Source: Polynucleobacter aenigmaticus
GTDB lineage: Bacteria > Pseudomonadota > Gammaproteobacteria > Burkholderiales > Burkholderiaceae
Length of the DNA stretch: 64,000 bases
Assembly: GCF_002206635.1 (NCBI RefSeq)
Contig: NZ_NGUO01000011.1
Span: 1 to 64,000, forward strand
Reading direction: 5' to 3'
Of this stretch, positions 16,728-25,686 are shown in pieces. Numbering within the stretch: position 1 is the first letter of the stretch; the number at the start of each line of letters is the position of its first letter. The notes beneath the pieces are model-generated. The model ran no database searches, was not told the DNA's origin, and worked only from the letters and a program-made list of their open reading frames with translations. The translations under genes and the position numbers were made by a program.

Positions 16728-17408
16728 TTAACGGGCAATAGTATCTACTGCAAAGAAAATTCGGGGGCTATCCGATGCGGGTACGGCAAAAACACTGTAG
16801 CGCTGTCCTGCCTGTAGGAGTCCAAGATCGAGAACTTTGCCTACTGGTTTAGAACTACATGTCAGTTGCACTGAGAGACTGACAGGATTAATCAGTCGCC
16901 GTTGTAAAGTCCCGTCCTTAACCTTCTCAAATAAGGAAACAGCGCGATCGACTACTAATAAACCTGCTGATGCGCAGCCTGCAGAGCTTAGGTTATACAG
17001 CGCCAAGGAGGATTTAAGAGCATTAAAGTCATCTGGCTGCTCTTTAACGATCACTTGCTTTAGGTTGCTGCCGTTCGCTAAGGCTACTACTGTTGCGAAC
17101 TCACTTGGTTTAACGGTTAAAGAAATGGGGCTAGATACTTTTCCATTGCTAAATTCACCAGTAATTTTTGCCTTAGAACCAACTGGATAGTATTTACTAG
17201 CAGGCTCATTTACACTCAGTGCAATCTTTGCTTTAGTTTCTCCTGCCATAACACTGAGATTTTCATCCATCCCATTAATAAATCGGACAAAGGCAGAATC
17301 TTGGCTTGGACCGGTTGGATATAGGGCAATATCAGCTGCGTAAGCGGTGTAACAAAAGCTTGACGCAGTAATACTAATGATCAAAGTGAAAATATTAGGT
17401 AGTTTCAT
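16728..17408 (-). CDS. AlgF/WssG-like periplasmic O-acetylation protein
   Basis: A 226-residue exported protein with a signal peptide (FTLIISITASSFCYTAYA, cleavage near residue 24) and an AlgF-type beta-rich body: IALYPTGPSQDSAFVRFINGMD near the start, YPVGSKAKITGEF in the middle, and AGQRYSVFAVPAS near the end. AlgF proteins work with AlgI and AlgJ to acetylate polysaccharide; the exact chemistry is less clear than for the others. Two internal cysteines (AGCASAG, QLTCSSK) could form a disulfide. Its start overlaps the previous stop by one base. Family assignment rests on similar motifs, size and position. Confidence 0.82.
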   Translation of the reverse strand: MKLPNIFTLIISITASSFCYTAYAADIALYPTGPSQDSAFVRFINGMDENLSVMAGETKAKIALSVNEPASKYYPVGSKAKITGEFSNGKVSSPISLTVKPSEFATVVALANGSNLKQVIVKEQPDDFNALKSSLALYNLSSAGCASAGLLVVDRAVSLFEKVKDGTLQRRLINPVSLSVQLTCSSKPVGKVLDLGLLQAGQRYSVFAVPASDSPRIFFAVDTIAR

Positions 17409-18073
17409 TATTTTTTAGCCTGCTTAATATTGGGTAAGTTAACAATAGACTGGGTAATTGCTGCAGCCCAAGCATCATAGCCTGCGGTCGTAAAGTGCTG
17501 ACCGTCAAGTGTTGACCATTGTTTTGGTTGTGAAAACTTTGTTGAGTCGATGTAGGTGCATGGTGCAACATTTTTAGCTAAAAAATTAGACATAAATTGC
17601 ACTCGGTTATCAGGCTTGGCGAATTTATTGCTTTGTCTTCCGACTTCACTCCCCCATGGCGGACCAACCCAGATGCAAGCGGTTTTTGTACTTGCAATTT
17701 CTTTGGTCAACTTAGTCACATTTTCCCATGCCCAAGCCTGAGGAAAGGCTTTGCCATATGAGGCCATCGTATCGCCAATGATGACAACTACAACATCCGG
17801 TTTGTCTTTGGCAATTAATTCGGCAATAGGGGTAGTGGTTGTTTCTCCACGAATAAATACACCCTTGTCATTCCCTGTTCGTTCAGCACCACAAGGCACT
17901 GTTTTTTTTATCAGCCAATCACCCGCGCTAGCACCGCAGGCGCCGACAGAAAAGACTTTAGCCCCCTGTTTGGTTAAGTCATCATGAAGCGGATTGATCA
18001 AATACGATGAAAGAGACATATGACTCTCTCCAATAACAAGCATGGTTAGTCCAACTAGGGAAGCGGTACTCAT
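17408..18073 (-). CDS. WssF-like SGNH hydrolase, copy 2
   Basis: A 221-residue SGNH/GDSL-fold protein related to WssF. The start is set at the ATG at 18073 (MSTASLVGLTMLVIGESH), which aligns with the start of its neighbour paralogue. Block I is GESH rather than the GDSH seen in copy 1; other blocks are GACGASAGDW, VVVIIGDTMASYG and DGQHFTTAGYDAW (Asp/His pair). Size and place between bcsC and the AlgF-like gene match wssF in Pseudomonas. No clear signal peptide is visible, as the first hydrophobic stretch is the catalytic strand. The substrate is probably acetyl groups during cellulose modification, by context. Confidence 0.78.
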   Translation of the reverse strand: MSTASLVGLTMLVIGESHMSLSSYLINPLHDDLTKQGAKVFSVGACGASAGDWLIKKTVPCGAERTGNDKGVFIRGETTTTPIAELIAKDKPDVVVVIIGDTMASYGKAFPQAWAWENVTKLTKEIASTKTACIWVGPPWGSEVGRQSNKFAKPDNRVQFMSNFLAKNVAPCTYIDSTKFSQPKQWSTLDGQHFTTAGYDAWAAAITQSIVNLPNIKQAKK

Positions 18074-18165
18074 ATAAATATCTCTAAAAAGGTGGATTAA
18101 ATGCAACTTATTTATTTTTTAATTCGTAGTACTTAAATAGCTGGGCGGTCGCAGTTAGGGTTAAA

Positions 18166-18825
18166 TCAATTCTTTCTATTCTTGATAGTAGGCAGATTAA
18201 GAACGGAGTTAGTAATTGCACTACCCCAGGCTTTATAACCAAGATCGGTGAAATGTTGGCCATCTTTTGTCGCCCAAACCCCAGGCTTTGACATCGATAA
18301 AGAATCAATGTAAGTACAGGGCCCCACGTTCGAAGATAAAAAAGATGAAACCATTTCTACTCGCGCAAATGTTTTTCCATACTTACCATTTTCAGTACCC
18401 CAAGCCGGCCCTACCCATGCGCACGGCGTTTTAGTAGAGGAAATTTCCTGCGTGAGGGAAGACACTTGTTGCCATGCCCAGGCTTTTGAAAAATTTTGCT
18501 TGTAATTAGCCATCGTATCGCCCATTACGACTAAAACTAAATTGGGCTTATCTTTTTCTATTAAAGTTTTAATACCCGTCGTGCTGGCGTTTTGACCCAT
18601 AAGAACCACTGGAGCTTTACCTACTCGACTAGCTCCCCCGCATTTACCAGCTGGTGAGGGTGCAAGCCAGTCCCCGGGATTGGAGCCACAAATTCCAATC
18701 GTGTGTACATTAGCACCCTGTTGAATCAGGTTGTCTTGGAGAGTATCGACAAGGTAGCCGGGTGAAGCTAAATGACTGTCACCGATGATTAATACTGTGA
18801 GTCCTACAAGTAAGGCATTAGACAT
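18166..18825 (-). CDS. WssF-like SGNH hydrolase, copy 1
   Basis: A 219-residue SGNH/GDSL-type protein that starts MSNALLVGLTVLIIGDSHLA, with block I GDSH (nucleophile Ser). It also has GICGSNPGDW, LVLVVMGDTMANYK, PCAWVGPAWGTENGKYG and DGQHFTDLGYKAWG, the Asp/His block. It is clearly homologous along its whole length to the next gene, so the two arose by tandem duplication. Pseudomonas wss operons have a single wssF. It lies 29 bases after bcsC and starts the acetylation half of the operon. The catalytic residues are intact; the biochemical role of WssF remains poorly defined. Confidence 0.8.
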   Translation of the reverse strand: MSNALLVGLTVLIIGDSHLASPGYLVDTLQDNLIQQGANVHTIGICGSNPGDWLAPSPAGKCGGASRVGKAPVVLMGQNASTTGIKTLIEKDKPNLVLVVMGDTMANYKQNFSKAWAWQQVSSLTQEISSTKTPCAWVGPAWGTENGKYGKTFARVEMVSSFLSSNVGPCTYIDSLSMSKPGVWATKDGQHFTDLGYKAWGSAITNSVLNLPTIKNRKN

Positions 18826-18854
18826 AAATTTTTTAAAGCAAGTGAATGAGTGAA

Positions 18855-21800
18855 TTACAAACCATAAGGCGATGTAAATGATTTAAGAGGCAGTGGCATT
18901 AGGCCATTGATGGATTCAAAGCTATAGCGCAAGTAAATTCCGGCACCCCATTGACGGTATGTTCCGGTAGCAGTGTTGTCTGTTTGCGCAGTTCCTCCTA
19001 AGAAGAATTTGGGAGCAACTTGATACTCGCTTCCAGCAGCTAAGTTATAAGCTGCACCACTCGATGTTTGACTTGCATACTTGAGATTGCCGCTCGCAGC
19101 TTGCAATGCTCCATTGGTTGGGAAGTAATTTGACGAGTCTTGGGAGTAGCCTTGATAGCCAACTGCAGCTTTAAGTTGATAGCTTAGCTTCTCAGATATA
19201 GCCGACCATATAATTGGAATTGTTGCAGCATTATATTGTTGTGGACTAAAGTAGCCTCCTTGACCATAGGTAAAGTTGCTTAAATTTTGTTGATAACTGA
19301 GATTGCTTAAGTTCAAACCAGCAGTTAGCTCCGCATCTGGTCGTTTATAGATATTGATGTAACTACCCGCAGAAAAGTCTCTACGGTTATTAGACGCAAC
19401 ATTGTGACCGTTAACTGCGTAAAACCCAGCAGAGCCATAAAATCCATAACCGCCTAAATCTTTTGATAATCCAAATCGACCACCGCTGGCCATCACGCCG
19501 CCCCATTGATTACCAGAGCCATTTGCTTTGGTACCTGCAAAAGATAAGAGACTATCCGTTACCGGCCGACTTGATACATTTACCAAATAAGATAGCGTTT
19601 TTGCGTCATCTACTGCCCCGTCTACTTTAACGCCACCTGTTAAGTTGCTATATGTAAATCCAATTGGTGTTGTACCCACATCTACGGCAACCCCCTTTGT
19701 TACATAGCCAACAGCTACACCTACACCTGTAGCTGTTTGAGATTGCGAAGTGATATTGTTAGTGCCAAAAGGGGTGGGGCTGGAGAAACTCGCATTAACT
19801 GAACCTGCATTGAGGGAAACAGGGGTTACTTGCACAATCGCTTTGCCATCACTTGCTGGAATACGGATTTCAAGCGGTGTCTCAATATCTGTTAATTTAC
19901 TTGTTCCTGAATTTCCGTTTCGGCTGCGGATCTGTGTGCCCAATGTAGCAGTCGCACTACGCTCTTGTTTTATTTCATTCAGGTCTGCCATTACCAAACG
20001 TTGGGATTCTGACGTGACAGAGCCTTGATAAAAAACAGTATCAGTATTTGATGAATTATTAGATGATGCCGTTACACTTGAAGCTGGCAGTGGCACAGTT
20101 GAATCTTTTACTGTTGGTACTGAGTTACCTGTAAATTGCTTGGTGCCCAGTTGCTGATTTAGATTTGCTGCAAGGGAGTTATTTGCTGATGCAGTCATCA
20201 AAGAGAGGGAGCGCTCAAAAAGAGCTTCTGCTTCTCGGGTCTTTCCTTCGTCACGATAAATGCGAGCTACTGATGCAATAACATCTGGATCTTTTGGGGC
20301 AAGCGTGAGAACTTTTTGCAAACGCGCGTTAGCATATTCAGAATTATTCATTTGTAAAGCGAGGCGGGCGGCACTTAACTGAATATCTATGTTAGATGGA
20401 TTCTTCAGAATGAGCTGTTGATATAAGTCGAGAGCTTTTTTATTCTGACCTGAAGATTGATATACCGCTGCTAATGATCCGACTACTAGTGGATCATTTG
20501 GGCGTTGAATAAGCAAGGGTGCAAGCCTATCTTCAGCGGCAACTAGGTTACCTTGAACTCGAAGCTGATCAGCCTGTTGGAGGGAATACGTAAACAAGAG
20601 ATCATTAAAGCTTGAACGTTCTGCTACAGTTAATTTACGTTGTTGTAAGGTAGCTAGGACAGTGGCAGCCTCTGCATCCTCTTTAGTCCTGAGTAAAATT
20701 GCCACATATGCTAAAAGATCATCAGTTTTAGGTGGATTGTTTTTGGCAACAGCCTGACGTATTAGTCTGAGGCTTCGGTTAGGCTCATTTAATTCAACAT
20801 AAGCATTTGCAAGCAAGGTTAACAAAGCTGGGTTATTTAAATCTACTGGCTCTATTTGATTCAGGAGCGCTAATCCGGCTGGTTTATCTCCTTGTTTTGA
20901 GAGGGTAAGTGCATTATCAATTTGCTCACGCACCTGAAAGGAGCTTTGTAAATCCTGCATGTCTTTTGTGCGATCTTTGCTTGGTATTTTGCTTAAAAAT
21001 ACTTGAGCTTGCTTCCAATTTTGTAAATCAGTGGAAAAGATGGCTGATGCAAAAAGAATATTTGCCTGATCATTGGAGCTGCGATATGGCATCGTGTACA
21101 TCAAATCTTTCGCGGCTCTCTCTTGTCCAGACTTGATGTAAAGACGTGCAAGAGCAAGTCTAGCCCATGGATTATCGGGATTTAATTTAAGTGATTTATC
21201 TAGAGCAGCACGAGCGCCAACATCGTCTCCGTTTGCTAGAGATTTTTTAGCAAGTTCAAATGCATCCGAAGCTCGTAAACTACTATCGTCACCGCCTCCT
21301 ACTCCCTTATTATTTTGAGCTGTGGCTACGTTAGATGATTGTTCTTTGATGCCTGCATTCAGTAGCGCCCGAACTTCAGCATCATCTGGATAAGCTTTTA
21401 AATAGGCTTCAAAAATAGGGAATGCATTTGATCTTGGCACTTTATACCAAATCAATCCCGTCCTCCACCATTCGTTGGCTTCAGAACCAACAGAAGGATC
21501 TTTTGATAATTTGGAGAGCTGCACTAATCCATCAAGGCGTGAATTCTCTTTCAAAACCATTAATTTTGCTAATTGCAACTTGATTTCAACATTATTTGGG
21601 GACTGTTTTGAGATTCGCTCTAAACCTGCTATTGCATTTGACCAGCCGTTATCGGTATAGCCTAAGCGCATGTAATATTCGAGAGCAAGATTACCCTGAG
21701 GTACTCTTCCATTTAAGAGAAGGTTATATTGAGCTACGCTTTCATCTATTTTTCCTTCTTCCCCAAGAAGTCTAGCTTTTTCTCGAAGTTGAACATTTGT

Positions 21801-22136
21801 CTTGGAGCTTAAATAAATATCTTGCTCTAAAAGGGCTGTAAAGCGACTGTTAGGGTCTAGCTTTTTCAATTTATCAAGTGATTCATTGACTCCAGTAATA
21901 TTATTTTTTGCGAGTTGACCCAGGGCAACCCCATATAGAGCCTCGACTTCATTTGGGTTGCTCATTAATGCCCTACTCCAAACAGTAGCCGCCCGCGCAT
22001 AATTTTCTTTAGATTGCCAGTAGCGAGCGCTTTCAATGAGTTTTTTACTGGCCTCGTCTTGCCCTTGTGCCATTACAAACACGGGCATAAGACTAGCAGC
22101 CAATCCCAATAGTACTAACTTATTTTTGGGGTACAT
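18855..22136 (-). CDS. bcsC: BcsC, cellulose export outer-membrane protein with TPR scaffold
   Basis: A protein of 1093 residues from the ATG at 22136 (MYPKNKLVLLGLAASL; a TTG four codons earlier is possible). After a signal peptide (ending near VMAQG) it has a long array of tetratricopeptide repeats (about 30-680), which reach across the periplasm and bind the polymer and peptidoglycan. A Ser/Thr/Asn-rich linker (about 690-730) leads into the BcsC C-terminal beta-barrel (about 760-1093), ending YRQWGAGIYLRYSFES. The barrel forms the outer-membrane exit pore. The start overlaps the bcsZ stop by about 22 bases. Length matches the family (about 1100-1300). Confidence 0.92.
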   Translation of the reverse strand: MYPKNKLVLLGLAASLMPVFVMAQGQDEASKKLIESARYWQSKENYARAATVWSRALMSNPNEVEALYGVALGQLAKNNITGVNESLDKLKKLDPNSRFTALLEQDIYLSSKTNVQLREKARLLGEEGKIDESVAQYNLLLNGRVPQGNLALEYYMRLGYTDNGWSNAIAGLERISKQSPNNVEIKLQLAKLMVLKENSRLDGLVQLSKLSKDPSVGSEANEWWRTGLIWYKVPRSNAFPIFEAYLKAYPDDAEVRALLNAGIKEQSSNVATAQNNKGVGGGDDSSLRASDAFELAKKSLANGDDVGARAALDKSLKLNPDNPWARLALARLYIKSGQERAAKDLMYTMPYRSSNDQANILFASAIFSTDLQNWKQAQVFLSKIPSKDRTKDMQDLQSSFQVREQIDNALTLSKQGDKPAGLALLNQIEPVDLNNPALLTLLANAYVELNEPNRSLRLIRQAVAKNNPPKTDDLLAYVAILLRTKEDAEAATVLATLQQRKLTVAERSSFNDLLFTYSLQQADQLRVQGNLVAAEDRLAPLLIQRPNDPLVVGSLAAVYQSSGQNKKALDLYQQLILKNPSNIDIQLSAARLALQMNNSEYANARLQKVLTLAPKDPDVIASVARIYRDEGKTREAEALFERSLSLMTASANNSLAANLNQQLGTKQFTGNSVPTVKDSTVPLPASSVTASSNNSSNTDTVFYQGSVTSESQRLVMADLNEIKQERSATATLGTQIRSRNGNSGTSKLTDIETPLEIRIPASDGKAIVQVTPVSLNAGSVNASFSSPTPFGTNNITSQSQTATGVGVAVGYVTKGVAVDVGTTPIGFTYSNLTGGVKVDGAVDDAKTLSYLVNVSSRPVTDSLLSFAGTKANGSGNQWGGVMASGGRFGLSKDLGGYGFYGSAGFYAVNGHNVASNNRRDFSAGSYINIYKRPDAELTAGLNLSNLSYQQNLSNFTYGQGGYFSPQQYNAATIPIIWSAISEKLSYQLKAAVGYQGYSQDSSNYFPTNGALQAASGNLKYASQTSSGAAYNLAAGSEYQVAPKFFLGGTAQTDNTATGTYRQWGAGIYLRYSFESINGLMPLPLKSFTSPYGL

Positions 22137-23344
22137 ACTGGATTCCAATTTAAATTAATTTGACCATTGCTTGAAAATCGATAGCGATTCTCAATCCATC
22201 CCATACCGAATAAACTCAGCACATAGTCGTAGTAGATGGGTGGAGGGCTTAAATACTGCAAGAGCTGTGCTCGCTCTGTTTGTGATTTCAATAAAACATT
22301 TTTCTTACTGGCCTTAAGAAAGGGAGCTACAGCAGCTGAAAACCCGAGCGGTGCGATACCTGAGCTACTGCCCGTTAAGGTATTCACCTTCTCAGGTGGG
22401 TTACCGCTGACCTGAATAATTTTATTCATTCCAGCAAGGGAATTTATTATTGAATTTGCAAGTGGATCTTGTGAGGAGGTCATTCCTGCCCACAAATACA
22501 CTCGAATAGCGTCATAGCTTCCAAGGTCACCCTTGGTGGCATCAATGATAAATTTCCCTGTATCAGCTGATTGCGCTTGGTAATCTATCCAGTCGGGTAC
22601 AAGCCCCTTTGGACTGGAAGCTGTAATCATCTTGTCTGTATTGATTGCAATCTCAGACCAGGGCCCCTTGTTATTATTTAGAGCGAGCCTTCTTAAAACG
22701 GGGATCGGCAGGTAACTAGGGTTGAGTTGCCATTGATCCGAGGAGAGGGTAAATCCAAAGGGTCCTGGCAGCAGCATCTTGCCGAGTCCCGGCAGGATAA
22801 CGATGGATTTATTTTCAACTAGGGCCAATATTTTGTTTGCATCAGCTATATAGTCGCTACGCTGCCAAAGTCGGCCGGCCTCTAATAATGCATAGGCATA
22901 CCAAATATCTGCATCAGATGCGGAGTTTTCATCAAGTATTTTCCATGTGCCATCTTCTGCTTTCCCCCAAGTCCAAGCAGGCAATCTAGAGTCAATATTA
23001 TTGTTGGCTAAGTTCACCATGCTCCAGCGCCATAGTAGATCGAAGGTTTTCGGATCATTAGCAATTAAAGCGAAGACCATTGCATAGGATTGACCTTCTG
23101 AAAAACTCTGAAATTGTGGAGCGGCTCCTGCTATAACTCGTCCGTCTGCTTCAATAAATGAATTCTTAAAGCTATTCCAGAGAGCCCAAGAAACTGGCTC
23201 ACAATTCAGTGCGGCCGAGACAGTAGGGCTTTGTAATACGCCAAAAATGAATAAGCCTATAGATAAGCATCTTTTAGCAATCCAGAGATTGCGCTTAGCC
23301 TTCAAAGGCAAAGTTAGAAAGGGTGCGCTAAATCGAGATATCAT
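22115..23344 (-). CDS. bcsZ: BcsZ, periplasmic endo-1,4-beta-glucanase (GH8)
   Basis: A 409-residue cellulase of glycoside hydrolase family 8. A hydrophobic signal region lies at about residues 26-44. The mature protein opens with WALWNSFKNSFIEADGRVI and has the GH8 catalytic signatures SFSEGQSYAMVFAL (general acid Glu) and SASDADIWYAYALLEAG (base Asp), followed by the alpha/alpha-barrel repeats (LYLWAGMTSS and so on). BcsZ trims nascent cellulose and is part of most bcs operons. It overlaps bcsB by four bases and bcsC by about 22. The N-terminal region is longer than usual, so translation could begin a little further in. Confidence 0.93.
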   Translation of the reverse strand: MISRFSAPFLTLPLKAKRNLWIAKRCLSIGLFIFGVLQSPTVSAALNCEPVSWALWNSFKNSFIEADGRVIAGAAPQFQSFSEGQSYAMVFALIANDPKTFDLLWRWSMVNLANNNIDSRLPAWTWGKAEDGTWKILDENSASDADIWYAYALLEAGRLWQRSDYIADANKILALVENKSIVILPGLGKMLLPGPFGFTLSSDQWQLNPSYLPIPVLRRLALNNNKGPWSEIAINTDKMITASSPKGLVPDWIDYQAQSADTGKFIIDATKGDLGSYDAIRVYLWAGMTSSQDPLANSIINSLAGMNKIIQVSGNPPEKVNTLTGSSSGIAPLGFSAAVAPFLKASKKNVLLKSQTERAQLLQYLSPPPIYYDYVLSLFGMGWIENRYRFSSNGQINLNWNPVCTPKIS

Positions 23345-25675
23345 GATTGCAGACGCTTTCTTCGCACGGCTTTTAATGCTGCGTACATTAATAGTGACAG
23401 TATTAGAGCTGCTATCACACTAAATAGTATGAATAAAGAGAGATATTCCGATAAGAGCCAAGAGAGATAGTTTGCCCAAGGTAAGGACCCTGAATGGTAA
23501 TTCTGCTGATCAGAAACCAGTTCTATTTGGTCTTCATTTAGGCGCACCAAACTTCCAAAAATAGGACCCATTGACCCATCTAAAGATGCAGCGATAGCTG
23601 TTAGCTTTTCAGGGTTAAAGCTGGAAATTAAAACAACACTACGGCTACTTTGTAATGGTGATTTGAATCCTGCAATAAAGGTATTTTGGTAAATATCAAA
23701 GTGAGTATTAGAGCTAAACCAGCCTCCAATATCTTTTAAACTGTTCGGTATTTTGAAAATACTGTGATTGTTGATTGGAATACTGCTTTCCCATTGCTTG
23801 AGGAGTGGCTGACTTTCACTTCCAGAAGTGATGACCAAAAGATCTTTCTCTTTTACAGAACCGATTTCACCAATGCTGGTAACGGTTATCGACGTTCCTG
23901 GGTAGCCAGTTAGTCTTCCAGTGCGACCTAATGCAGCAAGATAAGCGGAGTAGTCGTATACATTGGGATTATCCGGCAGAACAACGGCAGTTTCAGATAG
24001 ATCCGCTAGACGAGAAAAAGGGAAGCCGCTATTACTAAATGCCGCTAAATTTGGCATCCGAATGAAATGCTGCATTCTTGAGATATCAATCATAGAATTG
24101 GGATTGATAGTTGCATCAATTTTTCCTTGATCGCTCGTGTCAGAACAGTCATATCGTTTGCTGGAAGACTGGGCAAATTCAGTAAGTAGAAATGATGCTA
24201 CATTCGCTTGATCATTATTGACGATCGATTTTTCCGCGGGGCTTGGATAAATCATGGCTTGCGGAATAAAGACAGTGGATTTTTTTGTAATCAAACTATC
24301 AGTTTCTATGGGTAAGCCTATAGTTTGAGCCAAAGATTTGATTGCACTACTGATTTTAGATGTCCACTCACCTTGCATTGGGAGCGCAATCGTTTTTACA
24401 AGCTGAGATTTGTAAGTAACTGATAAGACGGCATTATTGTTGCCAGCTTGATTTTGATAGCTAAAATCCAAATGAAGCGGAATACCTTTCCCATTGGTGC
24501 TATATAGGGCTGGTGGAATTTGGACATTAGATGAAGTAGTGGTTTTCTCAGACTGCGGCTGATCTGCTAATGACTTCGTATCACCATTAAGTTTGCTTAA
24601 TTGAACTGGACCATTAGAACTCAACCAATTTGGCGCATCATAGGACTTACGAATGGGTAGAGTAGTCGCCGGTATTAAGGCGCTAGATTGCCCCGCTAAA
24701 TTTTGGCCGCCAAGAGCTAGAGCAATACTTGCTTGCTTTAGTTCAGCGCTATCTCTTCCCATGACAAATAGCAATTTTCCATACTGGTCTTTTGGATTGC
24801 TGGTAATAAATACCATTGGGCCAGTAATAACGGGCAAAGCGATACCAGGCATCGATAAGGGGGATTCAACAAAAATTACAGCATTCCCAGTGCTGGGAAT
24901 ATTGTTCATTGCTACTGGAAATTGGGATTCGGATTGGTTTGAGATTGAACCAAACCATGAGGAGAGGATGCCAGCCGCCTCTAATGTGGTGTTGCTTGGT
25001 TTTGCAGTAAAAATAAAAGGCAAAACCAGTTTTCTTGAATCATTTTTACTGGCAAATGGGATTGGAAAATTCGCAAGCTCATTTGGAAGGGTTAAGGGTA
25101 AAGTAGTTACCCTTAGTGTGCTCTGATTGCTGATGTTAGCCCATAATTTTGGACTTTTTGGATCTTCGCAATCTGATGCGTAGTGCCCAATAAGCTGAAA
25201 AGTAAATTGGTTATTTTCAGAAAAGAGCTCTGGCGGTATGGTAATAACAGCCTCTAAATCTTGATTGCCTTGACCTTTAGATATCTCAATAGCACTTAAT
25301 GACTCTCCATTAAGATAAATATTAATTTGAGATTGTTCTGGCAATAAATCAGGAGAATACTTATAGGAAATCTTGAGTTTTGCTTCTGATACCACTTCAT
25401 TATTTCGAACATTAAAATTGATAAAATTTCGACCGTCTTGACCTAATAATTGGATGGCATTTGGTGCTCCTAGTTGCTTCAAACTCAAAGTAGTAGAGTT
25501 AACTTGCTCGTGAACAATAGGGACGATATCTTTAGTTTTTTTTCCTAGAAACTACTGGGCTTGCATACGAGACACTCGCCGATAAGGTGGGGCATAGCAT
25601 TGTAATGACAAGCGCTAAAGCTGGGATGCGCTTTCCAAATGGGAGCTTTCGTGACCCTGTAATTTTATTGACCAT
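23341..25675 (-). CDS. bcsB: BcsB, periplasmic cellulose synthase subunit, reading frame interrupted at an A8 tract
   Basis: BcsB binds the emerging glucan and anchors BcsA through a C-terminal membrane helix. The main frame (23341 to about 25540) encodes the mature protein: SQINIYLNGESLSAIEI, repeated carbohydrate-binding and flavodoxin-like domains, and the final helix LFILFSVIAALILSLLMY followed by KAVRRKRLQS. It has no ATG. Eleven bases after bcsA an ATG at 25675, behind GAAAGAA, encodes a good signal peptide (MVNKITGSRKLPFGKRIPAL, ALVITMLCPTLSASVSYA) in another frame. That frame stops just after AAAAAAAA (25536-25543). Removing one A would join both parts into one protein of about 777 residues. 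The cause may be a real mutation, phase variation, polymerase slippage or a sequencing error. Confidence 0.88.
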
Positions 25676-25686
25676 GGGTTCTTTCA

